NCBI RefSeq assembly: GCF_024462815.1
Contig: NZ_JANGCG010000003.1
Span: 62,001 to 126,000, forward strand
Reading direction: 5' to 3'
DNA: 64,000 bases
From: Gemmiger formicilis
GTDB lineage: Bacteria > Bacillota > Clostridia > Oscillospirales > Ruminococcaceae
Each line of letters starts with the position of its first letter. Within the stretch, counting starts at the first letter, position 1. The notes beneath the pieces are model-generated. The model had not been told where the DNA came from and searched no databases. It saw only the letters and a program-made list of their open reading frames with translations. Positions 25,310-34,664 of the stretch are shown here, one piece after another. Both the position numbers and the translations under genes were made by a program.

Positions 25310-25608
25310 TTACTGCAGGATGCCGCTGTCCGCAATGGCCTTTACGGCCTCGGCAATCTTTTCCACCGGCAGGGTCAGGGCAAAGCGGACATAGCCCTCG
25401 CCGCCGGGGCCGAAGCTCGAACCGGGCGTGCAGATAACACCGGCCTTGTCGATGAGCGCCATACAGAACGCCATACTGTCGGTGAATCCGGCGTTCCGAC
25501 GCTCAGGTTGAACAGATGGCGGCCCTCGGCCTCCAACGCAACCTTTTTATCGTTGAGCGCAGCGAAAATTTCGGGCCCGAACAGGTCCAGACGATGTGAA
25601 AACTCCAT
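25310..25608 (-). pseudogene. Class I/II aminotransferase reduced to its two ends
   Basis: From ATG 25608 (GAGAGG upstream) the frame reads MEFSHRLDLFGPEIFAALND and on to HLFNLSVGTPD, the normal N-terminus of a clostridial PLP aminotransferase (LL-diaminopimelate aminotransferase-like). It then changes frame and reads NAGFTDSMAFCMALIDKAGV, CTPGSSFGPGGEGYVRFAL and ADSGILQ-stop, the normal C-terminus. Roughly 45 N-terminal and 60 C-terminal codons of a protein of about 390 residues remain. The PLP-lysine region and all the middle are gone. The join lies at AACGCCGGATTC near 25490. A clear pseudogene produced by internal deletion plus frameshift. Confidence 0.85.
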
Positions 25609-25698
25609 ACCCAAAACCTCTCTTTATAGTGTTGCCTTTATACATTTACGCACAATTAAATGTATAAACATACTCATTATACGCTGTGCCGACAATGC

Positions 25699-25727
25699 TT
25701 GCAAGGGAGATATAAAAGAGGTATAAT
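25699..25727 (+). promoter_or_regulatory. Promoter of the small membrane protein gene
   Basis: TTGCAA (25699-25704), 17 bases, TATAAT (25722-25727), about 85 bases before ATG 25812. Confidence 0.6.
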
Positions 25728-25811
25728 AAAAAACAGATTCGCAGGCGGTGGGGCGAGTTTGCCCATAAAGGCAATATATCGGGAATCATCAACCTACACA
25801 GGAGACAATCT

Positions 25812-26306
25812 ATGGATAAACGCAACAAAACAGCTCTGGCGTATCTGCTCATTGGGGTAGCCGCGGCGGGGCGTTGCCTGCTGGCGGTGCCGGAAAATGC
25901 CGCCCTGCAGGAGATTTCCCTCACGGTGCTGGCGCTTGTCGGCTATCTGCTGCTTGTATCCCGGGATAAGCGCCCGGTGCTGCTGGGTGGCGCGGGGCTT
26001 GTGCTGGAGCTGCTTCTCTGCGGCGGGCAGACCGGCGGCGTCTGGGTCTGGCTGTCCCCTGCACTGCGTGCGCTGGATTTGTGGCTCTTCTGGGCCGCGG
26101 CGCTGCTGCTGCTGCGCCTTGCCGATTGCACCAGCCGCAGGGTGCCCTATATCGCCGCTGTGCCGCTGGCAGTCTACACCGTGACACATTTCATTCCGGC
26201 GCTGGCCACGGTGGCTGCAGTGGCCTTTGTGGCGTTCAGCGTGCTGATGCTCTGGTTCGCGGCCGTAATGATAAAATCCTATAACGCGGCGCGTGTGAAA
26301 AAGTGA
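25812..26306 (+). CDS. Polytopic membrane protein, unknown function
   Basis: A 164-residue protein with five or so hydrophobic segments (about 10-28, 33-50, 55-70, 88-103, 112-155) separated by short basic loops (SRDKRP, DCTSRRV) and a basic C-terminus. No family motif is visible. AGGAG lies seven bases before ATG 25812, and a good promoter precedes it. It appears to be monocistronic; REP-like palindromes follow directly. Confidence 0.65.
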   Translation: MDKRNKTALAYLLIGVAAAGRCLLAVPENAALQEISLTVLALVGYLLLVSRDKRPVLLGGAGLVLELLLCGGQTGGVWVWLSPALRALDLWLFWAAALLLLRLADCTSRRVPYIAAVPLAVYTVTHFIPALATVAAVAFVAFSVLMLWFAAVMIKSYNAARVKK

Positions 26307-26324
26307 GAAATCCAGTGGGCGGGC

Positions 26325-26560
26325 TGACCCGGCAAATGTCGCTTGCGGGAAGCGCGGAGGGGTCAAGACCCCTCCCTACAGATTGACCATAAACGGTATT
26401 TGGCCGGAACCTTGCGGGCGGCATATATGCCGCCCCTACGGAGCAACCGTAAACAATAGCGCGGTAGGGGCGGGGCTTTGCTCCGCCCGCAGCGCTGGCC
26501 CGGCAAATGCTGCTTGCGGGAAACCACCGGGCCGGGCGTGCCCGGCCCCTACGGCAAAAT
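26325..26560. repeat. REP-like palindrome cluster (block 4, the richest)
   Basis: Four cores in one gap: GAGGGGTCAAGACCCCTCCC, CGGGCGGCATATATGCCGCC, GTAGGGGCGGGGCTTTGCTC with CCGCCCGC, and GGGCCGGGCGTGCCCGGCCC. Linkers repeat GGCAAATGCTGCTTGCGGGA / GGCAAATGTCGCTTGCGGGA followed by AACC or AGCG. Confidence 0.75.
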
Positions 26561-26569
26561 TTCCTTGAA

Positions 26570-26606
26570 TATAAAAAACGGCGGGGTGAACTTTCACCCC
26601 GCCGTT
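26570..26606 (-). terminator. Terminator of the PAP2 gene
   Basis: A perfect 14-bp stem, AACGGCGGGGTGAA with TTCACCCCGCCGTT; on the minus strand it is followed by TTTTTTATAT. Confidence 0.85.
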
Positions 26607-26627
26607 GGCGTTTGTTGGTATATTGTG

Positions 26628-27278
26628 TTATTTCGCCAGCAGCTTCTCCGGGCTGCGCTGCAGGGCGGTGGCGGCGTAGTCGAGCGCTAGGGCCAGCAGC
26701 AGGCCGAATACCACATCAATCACACTGTGCTGCTTGAGCAGCATTGTGGAGAGCGTGATGGACACGCACAGCGCCATGGCGGCGGGGCGCATCCAGCGGC
26801 GGCGCGGTGCGTCAAAGACCGTGCTGCGGTAGTAGGCCAGCATCAGCGTGACCGAGTTGAACACATGGATGGACGGGCAGACGTTGGTGGGCGTGTCACT
26901 GCGGTAGAGCATACGGACGCTCTGGGCAAAAATGTCGGTGCCCGGCACGGTGCGCGGGCGCAGGGCCAGACCGTTGGGCACCATTGCATAGAACAAAAGC
27001 GCCATGGTCATACCGGTGAACAAGGGCAGGCAGAGCCGCCAGAAATCCTCCCGCGGGGCCTTGTACAGCAGGTAAAACAGGGTGAACGGAATCCATGGGA
27101 ACCACAAATAATAGGGGATAATGGCATATTTGCAGAACGGAATCATATCGTCCAGCCGGCAGTGCACCCACAAATCCGGCGTCTGGATGGTGCGCTCCAG
27201 CAGCGCAAAAAACGTTAAGTAAAACAAAGCATACAGCGCCATAAACCAGACCGGATGGCGCGAACACCAGTTACGCAT
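26628..27278 (-). CDS. PAP2-superfamily membrane phosphatase
   Basis: A 216-residue protein with five to six membrane segments and PAP2 motifs in the second half: a PSIHVFNSVTL block (residues about 135-145; SxxHxF) and KQHSVIDVVFGLLLAL near 185 (HxxxD). The first motif, KxxxxxxRP, is not clear, as in some inositol-phosphorylceramide-synthase-like PAP2 proteins. It would act on lipid phosphates or transfer phospho-head groups on the outer face of the membrane. ATG 27278 is preferred (AAAGGGTGC upstream) over ATG 27323. Probably monocistronic. Confidence 0.8.
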   Translation of the reverse strand: MRNWCSRHPVWFMALYALFYLTFFALLERTIQTPDLWVHCRLDDMIPFCKYAIIPYYLWFPWIPFTLFYLLYKAPREDFWRLCLPLFTGMTMALLFYAMVPNGLALRPRTVPGTDIFAQSVRMLYRSDTPTNVCPSIHVFNSVTLMLAYYRSTVFDAPRRRWMRPAAMALCVSITLSTMLLKQHSVIDVVFGLLLALALDYAATALQRSPEKLLAK

Positions 27279-27466
27279 AGTTAGCACCCTTTCGTGTAGT
27301 ATGTTATTATACGCCGTGCGCACAGCTTAAACAAGCGGTATCCCGCACAATTTGTGCCGCCGTTTTCGACAGAATATTGTCGGGTTTTGTACTTCACGGG
27401 CCTCTGTTTACTAATACGAATGGGCATAGGCGGATATTGCGTTACAGGTGTGAAAGAGTTGTAAAC

Positions 27467-27500
27467 AAAAACGGCTCCTCCGCAGGGAGGGGCCGTCTGG
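27467..27500 (-). terminator. Terminator of pyrG
   Basis: ACGGCTCCTCC and GGAGGGGCCGT form an 11-bp stem (one G-U) around GCAG; read leftward it is followed by TTTTTGTTT. Confidence 0.8.
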
Positions 27501-27508
27501 TGTATTAC

Positions 27509-29155
27509 TTATTCGCCAAGGGAAACCGGGTGGTCGGTCGGGGTGTGGGCGCACTGGTACTTCAGTGCGGCGGCAATGAAGCCCTTGAAGAGGGGATGGG
27601 CGCGGTTCGGGCGGCTCTTGAACTCGGGGTGGAACTGCGCACCCAGATGGAAGTCGCGGCCGGGAATTTCCACGGCCTCCACAAGGCGGCCGTCCGGGCT
27701 GGTGCCGGCAATGACAAGGCCCTTTTCCTCAAACTCGGCGCGGAACTCGTTGTTGAACTCATAGCGGTGGCGGTGACGCTCGTCAATTTCCAGCGTGCCG
27801 TAGCACTCGGCCATTTTGGTGCCCGGGGTGATGGTGCAGGGGTACTTGCCAAGGCGCATCGTGCCGCCCTTCGTCTCCACACCCTGCTGGTCGGGCATCA
27901 GGTCAATGACATTGTGCTGGCCCTCGGGCGAAAACTCGCTGGAGTTGGCGTCGGCGTAGCCCAGCACATTGCGGGCGTACTCCATAACCATAATCTGCAT
28001 ACCAAGGCAGATGCCGAAGTAGGGAATCTGGTTCTCCCGCGCATACTGGGCGGCCTGAATCATACCCTCAATGCCGCGGTCGCCGAAGCCGCCCGGCACG
28101 ATGATGCCGTCCACGTCGCCCAGCTCGTCGGCACAGCAGGCCTGGTCCACCAGATGCTCGCTGTCCACCCACTTGATGTCCACCTTGCTCTCGTTCTCAA
28201 AACCGGCATGGTAGAGGCTTTCCATCACGCTCAGGTAGGCGTCATGCAGCTTGACATACTTGCCCACCAGCGCAATGCGGCAGGTTTTGCTGCGGGTGGC
28301 AATGCGGCTGATCAGGGACTTCCACTCGGTCAGATCGGACGGCGGCGTCTCCAGATGCAGCTGGCGGGCTACCACGTTGGTCAGACCGGCGGCCTCCAGC
28401 ATCAGCGGGCACTCGTACAGGCTGGGCATCGTCAGGTTCTCAATCACGCAGTCGGGGCGCACATTGCAGAACATACTGATTTTGCGCTTGATGTCCGCAC
28501 CCACAGGGCCGTCGGCACGCAGCACAATCACGTTGGGGGCAATGCCCATGCCCTGCAGCTCCTTGCAGGAGTGCTGGGCCGGCTTGGACTTGTACTCGTC
28601 CGAGCCGGAGATGTAGGGCACCAGCACCACATGGATGTAGCAGCAGTTTTCAAGGCCCTGTTCAAGCCCGACCTGACGGATGGCCTCAAGGAAGGGTTGG
28701 CTCTCAATATCGCCGGTCGTGCCGCCGATTTCGGTAATGACCACGTCGGCCTCGGTGCTCTTGGCAAGGTTGTAGATGTAGCTCTTGATTTCGTTGGTGA
28801 TGTGGGGGATGATCTGCACGGTCTGGCCCAGATAGGCACCCTGACGCTCCTTGTTCAGGACGTTCCAGTAGACCTTGCCGGTGGTCAGGTTGGAGTATTT
28901 GTTCAGGTTTTCATCGGTAAAGCGCTCATAATGGCCCAAATCCAGGTCGGTCTCGGTGCCGTCATCGGTCACAAAGACCTCACCGTGCTGCAGGGGGCTC
29001 ATCGTGCCCGGGTCCACGTTGATGTAGGGGTCCAGCTTCTGGCTGGCCACCTTCAGGCCGCGGGTTTTCAGCAGGCGGCCCAGACTGGCCGCCGTAATGC
29101 CCTTGCCCAGACCGGAGACAACACCGCCGGTCACAAAAATATACTTCGTTGCCAT
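27509..29155 (-). CDS. pyrG: CTP synthase
   Basis: A 548-residue enzyme that makes CTP from UTP, ATP and glutamine, the last step of pyrimidine nucleotide synthesis. The N-terminal amidoligase domain opens [20 protein letters not shown], with [20 protein letters not shown] near residue 42. The C-terminal class I glutamine amidotransferase domain has GGFGDRG near 355 and the nucleophile in GICLGMQ near 385, with the His-Pro-Glu triad in [10 protein letters not shown] near 515. Length is normal. GGAGGGTG precedes ATG 29155. A sigma-A promoter lies upstream, and the leader starts with G-rich sequence but no recognised attenuator. Confidence 0.98.
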   Translation of the reverse strand: MATKYIFVTGGVVSGLGKGITAASLGRLLKTRGLKVASQKLDPYINVDPGTMSPLQHGEVFVTDDGTETDLDLGHYERFTDENLNKYSNLTTGKVYWNVLNKERQGAYLGQTVQIIPHITNEIKSYIYNLAKSTEADVVITEIGGTTGDIESQPFLEAIRQVGLEQGLENCCYIHVVLVPYISGSDEYKSKPAQHSCKELQGMGIAPNVIVLRADGPVGADIKRKISMFCNVRPDCVIENLTMPSLYECPLMLEAAGLTNVVARQLHLETPPSDLTEWKSLISRIATRSKTCRIALVGKYVKLHDAYLSVMESLYHAGFENESKVDIKWVDSEHLVDQACCADELGDVDGIIVPGGFGDRGIEGMIQAAQYARENQIPYFGICLGMQIMVMEYARNVLGYADANSSEFSPEGQHNVIDLMPDQQGVETKGGTMRLGKYPCTITPGTKMAECYGTLEIDERHRHRYEFNNEFRAEFEEKGLVIAGTSPDGRLVEAVEIPGRDFHLGAQFHPEFKSRPNRAHPLFKGFIAAALKYQCAHTPTDHPVSLGE

Positions 29156-29216
29156 AATTCACCCTCCATATCGGGGGCGCAAAAACGCCCGCCATATCCC
29201 AAAAACTATCCTTCCC

Positions 29217-29246
29217 ATTATACATCAGAAAAAATAGTTTTTGCAA
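29217..29246 (-). promoter_or_regulatory. Promoter of pyrG
   Basis: Minus strand TTGCAA (29241-29246), 18 bases, TATAAT (29217-29222). Transcripts would begin GGGAAGG or close to it. In Bacillus pyrG a run of G then C at the start is used for CTP-sensitive reiteration; here the C is missing. Confidence 0.6.
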
Positions 29247-29314
29247 TATGACAGGCGTATTTTCTTTATTAAATTTGCAAAAAGCTGGTTTTACTTTAGA
29301 TTCTTCAGAACGGG

Positions 29315-32143
29315 TCACTTGCGGTTAGTGTACTTGAGAATCTCGCGCATCAGAATCTTCATCTCCAGCGGCTTGCCCACGTGGCTGTTCATACCCGCAT
29401 CCAGGCATGACTTTACATCGTCGGCAAAGACGTTGGCGGTCATGGCAATGATGGGCGTGCCCTCGTCCGGGCCCTTGCCCTCAAAGGCGCGGATGCAGCG
29501 GGTGGCCTCCAGACCGTTCATCTCGGGCATCATCACGTCCATAAGGATGGCGTCATAAGTATGCGGCGCGGCATTCTGCATGGCCTCCAGCGCCTCCTTG
29601 CCGTTGACCACGGCGGTGACCTTGGCGCCCTGCTCCTCCAGCAGGGTCACGGCAATCTCGGAGTTCAGCTCGTTGTCCTCGGCCAGAAGGAGGTGCAGGC
29701 CCTTCAAATCAGGCTTTACATCGCCAGGCGGGGCGGCGTTGGCCGGTATGGGGCCGATGGGCAGCGACAGCCGCACGATGAAGGTCGAGCCCTTGCCGGG
29801 CTCACTCTCGACATCCAGTGAGCCGTGCATCTGGTCCACCAGCTTTTTGGTGATGGCCATACCCAGACCGGTGCCCTTGTAGGTGGTGCGGCTGGAATGT
29901 TGCTGCTCCTGCGTGAATGGCTCAAAGATATGCTGCAGGAACTCCTCGCTCATACCAATACCGTTGTCCTTGATTTCCATGCGCAGATGGACGAGCCCCT
30001 CCTCAAACAGGGTCTCGGTGGCGCGAAAGTTGATGGTGCCGCCGTCCGGCGTGTACTTGACGGCGTTGGACAGAATGTTAATCAGCACCTGCCGGATGTG
30101 CAGCTCACTGCCCAGCAGGTAGGGGTGCCAGAAGGGGCCAATCTGCTTGGTGAAGGTCAGGTGGCGCTCGGTAATCTGGCCCTCGACAATGCCGCAGCAG
30201 GAATCCAGCAGCACGCGCAGATCAAAAGGCGCGTTCAGCATCTGCATATTGCCGGATTCAATCTTGGACATATCCAGCACGTCATTGATGAGGGAAAGCA
30301 AATGGGACGCTGCACCGCGCATTTTTTTCATGCAGTCCTTCAGGCGGGCGGGGTCGTCAAAGTTTTCCTCGGCAATGTCCAGCATACCCATAATGCCGTT
30401 GATGGGGGTGCGGATATCGTGGGACATATTGGAGAGGAACTCTGTTTTGGCCACGCTGGCCTCCTCGGCCTTGTGCAGGGCGTTTTCTGTCTCGGCACGG
30501 AAGCGGCGGCTGCGCAGCACCAGCACAATGCAGATGGCTGCAATGACCAGACAGAGCATCGTGAGCACAATAATCAGCGGGTACTGGTAGGCCAGACGCA
30601 CCAGCGAGAACCGCTGCTGGCCAAGGCTGGTGTACTCGGTGGTGATGGCGGCGGTCTCGGCGCGGGTCAGGCTGTCCACGCTCTTGTCCAGCACGCTGCA
30701 GAGCAGCACATCATTGCTGCTCTGCACACCGATGCAGAAGCGGCGCTGCTCATCACTGAGCATACTCCGCAGCTCGTTGCGCTTATCATCAAAGACAATG
30801 CGCTCGGCCTGATAGGTGTAGGTATAGTAGGCGTCAATCTCCCCGGCGCGCAGCGCAGAGAGACAGTCGCTGAAGGAGTCAAGATAATCAACGCTGGCAC
30901 GCTCATACAGGCCGGGCATTTCCAGCGGCGGGGCGTTATCGTTGCGGACGGAGGCCGCGCTGTCCAGCCTGCCGCTGTGGTTGCGCAGCATAACCCACGA
31001 AAACTCGGTGGAAAGATAAGGCCCGGTCAGCTTGTAGCCACAGTCCTCGGCGATGGAATAATCATCCGTCAGGTCAATCACAAGGTCGGCCGCGCCCGCG
31101 TCCAGCAGCTGCTGGTACTCACTGCGGTCAGCCGGGGTCAGGAACCGGTAGCGCAGCCGTGCGCGGCCGGCAACCGTTTTGAACAAATCCACCATAATGC
31201 CGGTGGGCTGCCCTTCGTCATCCAGATAGGAGTAGGGGATGCGGTCGGGGCTGACCAGCACGGTAAAGACCCGGCCCGCGGCGTTCTGCGCGGTGACGTA
31301 GTTTTCCTCGGCGGCGGTCAGGTAGATTTTGGTGCTGGTGCGGCTGCCGTTGTAGTATTTGTTAAACAGGGTGCTGCGCCAGCTGGGGTCATCGCGGTCC
31401 ATTTTAATCAGGGCATCGTTGACAAGCAGCTGCGTGGAAACATCGTCCTTGCGCATCGCAATGTAGACATCCTGCAAATCAAAGGTGTCAATGACCCATT
31501 CGTTGGAGGTCGCACGCAGCCGGTTGGAGACGGCGGCGGTGATAAGGCCGGACTGCAGCGCGTTGGAAAGCTCCAAGTCGGTGTCAAAGTAGACCGGCGT
31601 GTAGGTGAAGTCATGCTCCCTCGCGTAGGCAAAAAAGCTCTCATTGCGGCCGTTGCCGCTGCGGGTCATACCAACGGTCATACCGTCAAAGGTATCGTAG
31701 TTGCCGGCGGCTACGGCGCGGTTGCCGGCCCTGACGGTCAGCATGGTGGCCACGCTGCCGATAGGCTCGGCGGAGAAGGCGAAGCGCTCATCGCGCTCTT
31801 CAGTCCTGCGCAGCACCGGAATCAGGTCGACCTCGCCGTTTTCCAGCATGGTCATGGCCTGCTTGGTGTCGCCGTCATAGCCAAGATATTCAAACTGTAC
31901 GTTCTCACACTGGCCGATGCGCTGCAGCATATCATACGCATAGCCGCTGCGGTTGCCGTCCGCGTCCATCATGTTGTAGCCGGTGTAGGCGTAATACCCA
32001 ACGCGTACGGTGCGCAGGGCCTTACCGTCATTGCCTGCGGCCTGCACAGGCATGGCAAAGCCCAGCACGGCGGCCAGCAGGCTGAAAAGCAGCAGCAGCG
32101 CCGCTGCGCACCGGGACGCGGGGGCGGTCTCCTTCTTATTCAT
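29315..32143 (-). CDS. BvgS-like hybrid sensor kinase with two periplasmic-type binding domains
   Basis: A 942-residue hybrid kinase. A signal peptide (1-36) is followed by two SBP_bac_3 (Venus-flytrap) domains at about 45-270 (VRVGYYAYTGYNMMDADG) and 290-500 (FTVLVSPDRIPYSYLDDEG). One membrane segment follows near 515-538. HisKA has FLSNMSHDIRTPINGIMG with His near 574; HATPase carries NAVKYTPDGG, DNGIGMS and GTGLGMAI. A complete receiver domain ends the protein (LLLAEDNELN, phospho-Asp in ILMDVMMPEM near 869). The extracellular domains suggest sensing of amino acids or another small ligand. It lies 51 bases downstream of the second hybrid kinase as the last gene of the phosphorelay operon. 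Confidence 0.93.
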   Translation of the reverse strand: MNKKETAPASRCAAALLLLFSLLAAVLGFAMPVQAAGNDGKALRTVRVGYYAYTGYNMMDADGNRSGYAYDMLQRIGQCENVQFEYLGYDGDTKQAMTMLENGEVDLIPVLRRTEERDERFAFSAEPIGSVATMLTVRAGNRAVAAGNYDTFDGMTVGMTRSGNGRNESFFAYAREHDFTYTPVYFDTDLELSNALQSGLITAAVSNRLRATSNEWVIDTFDLQDVYIAMRKDDVSTQLLVNDALIKMDRDDPSWRSTLFNKYYNGSRTSTKIYLTAAEENYVTAQNAAGRVFTVLVSPDRIPYSYLDDEGQPTGIMVDLFKTVAGRARLRYRFLTPADRSEYQQLLDAGAADLVIDLTDDYSIAEDCGYKLTGPYLSTEFSWVMLRNHSGRLDSAASVRNDNAPPLEMPGLYERASVDYLDSFSDCLSALRAGEIDAYYTYTYQAERIVFDDKRNELRSMLSDEQRRFCIGVQSSNDVLLCSVLDKSVDSLTRAETAAITTEYTSLGQQRFSLVRLAYQYPLIIVLTMLCLVIAAICIVLVLRSRRFRAETENALHKAEEASVAKTEFLSNMSHDIRTPINGIMGMLDIAEENFDDPARLKDCMKKMRGAASHLLSLINDVLDMSKIESGNMQMLNAPFDLRVLLDSCCGIVEGQITERHLTFTKQIGPFWHPYLLGSELHIRQVLINILSNAVKYTPDGGTINFRATETLFEEGLVHLRMEIKDNGIGMSEEFLQHIFEPFTQEQQHSSRTTYKGTGLGMAITKKLVDQMHGSLDVESEPGKGSTFIVRLSLPIGPIPANAAPPGDVKPDLKGLHLLLAEDNELNSEIAVTLLEEQGAKVTAVVNGKEALEAMQNAAPHTYDAILMDVMMPEMNGLEATRCIRAFEGKGPDEGTPIIAMTANVFADDVKSCLDAGMNSHVGKPLEMKILMREILKYTNRK

Positions 32144-32194
32144 GGTGAAAAAACCACTCCCTAATCTGTGCAGCGCCGGGCAGAGGAAACCGGT

Positions 32195-34231
32195 TTAGGA
32201 ATGCTGCACGTAATATTTTGCAAGCATGGCCTGCAAATGCGAGGGCTGGACTGGCTTGAATAAGCAGTCGTCCATATCGGCGTAGGCTGCATCGGCAGAG
32301 ACATCAGCGCAGACGTTGGCGGTCAGTGCGATGATGGGAATATCCGCGGCATCCTCCCGCGGCAGGGCCCGGATGGCGGCGGCCGCAGCCGTGCCGTCCA
32401 TCACAGGCATCATCATATCCATCAGGATGGCGTCAAAATGCCCGGCGGGTGCGTTCTTGTAGAGGCAGAGCGCTTCCGCGCCGTTCTCGGCACATTCGTA
32501 GGCAACGTGCAGTTCATCCAGCATAAACTGGGTAATCTCCATATTCAGGGCGTTGTCCTCGGCCACCAGCACCCGCATACCCTGCAGATCGGCCGCGGGG
32601 GCCTCGGCGGGGGTGTCCGCGGCGGGGGCGGTGTCCAGCGCAAAGGACAGTGTCACAATGAAGAGACTGCCCTCGCCCAGCAGGCTTTCCAGCTGAATCG
32701 TGCCGCCCATCCGTTCCACAAGCTCGCGCACGATGGAAAGCCCCAGCCCGCTGCCGGTGTACTTGGTGCGGGCGCCGGGGTTCTCCTGCGTGAAGGGCTC
32801 AAAGATATGCTGCTGGAATTCCTCACTCATACCAATGCCGGTATCGCGCACGGTGTACTGCACGGTCACGGTTTTGCCGTTGCAATACAGCTCATCGGCC
32901 CGCAGCGTGATGTTGCCGCCCGGGCGGTTGTACTTGACCGCGTTGCTGAGCAGGTTGATCAGAATCTGCCGCAGCTGCAGCGCGTAGCACCGCACGCGGT
33001 TGTGCTCCACCGTGATATGGTCGACGGTCATGGTCAGACCGTCGCGCTCGGCCTGCGTCTGGGTCATAATGACACAGTCATGGACCAGCTCGTTCAGGTC
33101 GGCGGGGGCCTCCACCAGCTTGGCCTGCCCGTTTTCCAGCCGGTTCATATCCAGCACGTCATTGACGAGGGAGAGCAGATGGTTGGCGGCACTGCGTATC
33201 TTGTGGGCGCAGTCATCCAGGCGGGCGTAGTCCTCGTGGTACTTCTCGGCAATGTCCAGCATACCCAGAATTGCGTTGATGGGGGTGCGGATATCGTGGC
33301 TCATGCGGGAGAGGAACTCGCTCTTGGCGGCCATGGCGCGGTTGGCGTCCTCCACGGCGCGCTGCAGCTGCACATTGACCTGTGCCAGCTCCTCCTCCTG
33401 CTTCTTGCGGGTGATGACCGTGTCGGTGATGTCCTGATGGTAGCCCTTGACGGCGGAGCCGGGGCGGTCAAAGTTCTGATCCGGCACGCCGCCGCAGCGG
33501 ATGTAGATGACACCCAGCTTCGGGTGGTTCCACGGATAGTTGACCTCGCCGATGCCGGTTTTCAGGATGGCATCCACGCCGGCCTGCGCCGTGTCAAGAT
33601 AGGCGGGGTCTACGCGGCTCTGCCAGTAGGCAAAGGCCTGCTCCGGCGTCAGGGTGTCGGGCTCAATGCCCAGCAAACCGCACATGGTGTCATTGGCAAA
33701 CAGCCGCGGCGGGCAGTTCTCCTCAAACTCCAAGCGGAACAGGCCGATGCGGGCCGCTGCCAGCGTCTGCTCCAGCTCATGCTGGCCCTTCTCCACGCTT
33801 TTCAGCAGCCGGTCAATGTTGCGGAAGCCGATTACCACCACGTGGGGCGTGCCGGTGCGGGCAACATAGAGGTTGAAATACTGCTGTTTGGAGGGGTTGG
33901 GTTGCACGCGGTAGCGCAGTGTGAAGGAATCCTCGTCCGCGAGCCGCGCCAGAATGGCTACGGCGGAGGTCTGCACCCGCAGCCGGTTCTGGTCGGTGGG
34001 CTGCACAAAGCGGGTGATATAGCGCTCAATGGCAAGGCTGTAGGGCAGCCGTGGCTCCATCAAGAGCGCAACCTCGGGGCGCATCTTTGCGCTGATGGCG
34101 TAGGGCTCAGCGGTGTCTGTGTCCAGATTCACGCGGTAGAGGGCGCGGTAGCTGGCGCACAGCGCGTTGAGAATATCGCTTTCCAGCTCCAGGCGGCGGT
34201 GCACGTTTTTATCAAGGTAAGAAGTAGACAT
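32195..34231 (-). CDS. Cytosolic hybrid histidine kinase with PAS-like input
   Basis: A 678-residue kinase without signal peptide or membrane segment. Residues 1-285 look like PAS-type input modules (YRVNLDTDTAEPYAISAK; LGIEPDTLTPEQAFAYW, a PAS-like fold). HisKA has FLSRMSHDIRTPINAILGML, His near 312. HATPase has NAVKYNRPGGN, DTGIGMSEEF and GSGLGLSIVREL. The receiver (VLVAEDNALN; ILMDMMMPVMDG near 605) is complete. Its ATG shares one base with the HPt stop (TAATG), a sign of translational coupling. It probably exchanges phosphate with the HPt protein. Confidence 0.93.
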   Translation of the reverse strand: MSTSYLDKNVHRRLELESDILNALCASYRALYRVNLDTDTAEPYAISAKMRPEVALLMEPRLPYSLAIERYITRFVQPTDQNRLRVQTSAVAILARLADEDSFTLRYRVQPNPSKQQYFNLYVARTGTPHVVVIGFRNIDRLLKSVEKGQHELEQTLAAARIGLFRLEFEENCPPRLFANDTMCGLLGIEPDTLTPEQAFAYWQSRVDPAYLDTAQAGVDAILKTGIGEVNYPWNHPKLGVIYIRCGGVPDQNFDRPGSAVKGYHQDITDTVITRKKQEEELAQVNVQLQRAVEDANRAMAAKSEFLSRMSHDIRTPINAILGMLDIAEKYHEDYARLDDCAHKIRSAANHLLSLVNDVLDMNRLENGQAKLVEAPADLNELVHDCVIMTQTQAERDGLTMTVDHITVEHNRVRCYALQLRQILINLLSNAVKYNRPGGNITLRADELYCNGKTVTVQYTVRDTGIGMSEEFQQHIFEPFTQENPGARTKYTGSGLGLSIVRELVERMGGTIQLESLLGEGSLFIVTLSFALDTAPAADTPAEAPAADLQGMRVLVAEDNALNMEITQFMLDELHVAYECAENGAEALCLYKNAPAGHFDAILMDMMMPVMDGTAAAAAIRALPREDAADIPIIALTANVCADVSADAAYADMDDCLFKPVQPSHLQAMLAKYYVQHS

Positions 34232-34575
34232 TACAGCTCCCGGATGGCCTCCAGAACTTCTTCATTGGCGGCCACAACAGGGGGCCACAGGCTGGCATCC
34301 TCCAGCGGCTTAGGGCCGCGCACGGCGTCACACAGGGTGGCGGCGGCCTTGTACAGGCGGTCCATACCGAGGTTCTGGGCCACACCCTTCAGGGTGTGGC
34401 TGGCGCGGAAGGCCAGCTCCCAGTCCTGCGCCTCCAGCGCGTCCTTCAGCTGGTTGAAGCTGGGGTCGCCGGGGTACTTGAGGACGAATTTCTTGATAAG
34501 GGCCTCGCTGGGCAGGCGGCTGATGGTGGCATTGTAATCGCCGCCGATGCGTGCATAAAATTCCTGTAACGTCAT
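34231..34575 (-). CDS. HPt phosphotransfer protein
   Basis: A 114-residue all-helical protein with the Hpt signature RASHTLKGVAQNLGMDRL; the phospho-accepting His is near residue 60. It has no kinase or receiver domain, so it should shuttle phosphate between the receivers of the two hybrid kinases and the REC-HD-GYP protein encoded in the same operon. GAACAGAAAGGGAGC provides an RBS before ATG 34575. It lies 89 bases downstream of the HD-GYP gene and overlaps the kinase gene by one base. Confidence 0.92.
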   Translation of the reverse strand: MTLQEFYARIGGDYNATISRLPSEALIKKFVLKYPGDPSFNQLKDALEAQDWELAFRASHTLKGVAQNLGMDRLYKAAATLCDAVRGPKPLEDASLWPPVVAANEEVLEAIREL

Positions 34576-34664
34576 AATTCTGCTCCCTTTCTGTTCCTCT
34601 TATTTCACTTATCTTCAGCAGTAAATTCTGCGGTGACACATTGGTTCCGGCCCTCCTTGGCCTG

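Noticed and set aside
29825-34537. Long plus-strand ORFs (779 and 699 codons) over the two hybrid kinases
   Set aside because: The minus-strand kinases have intact catalytic motifs; the opposite frames are shadows.
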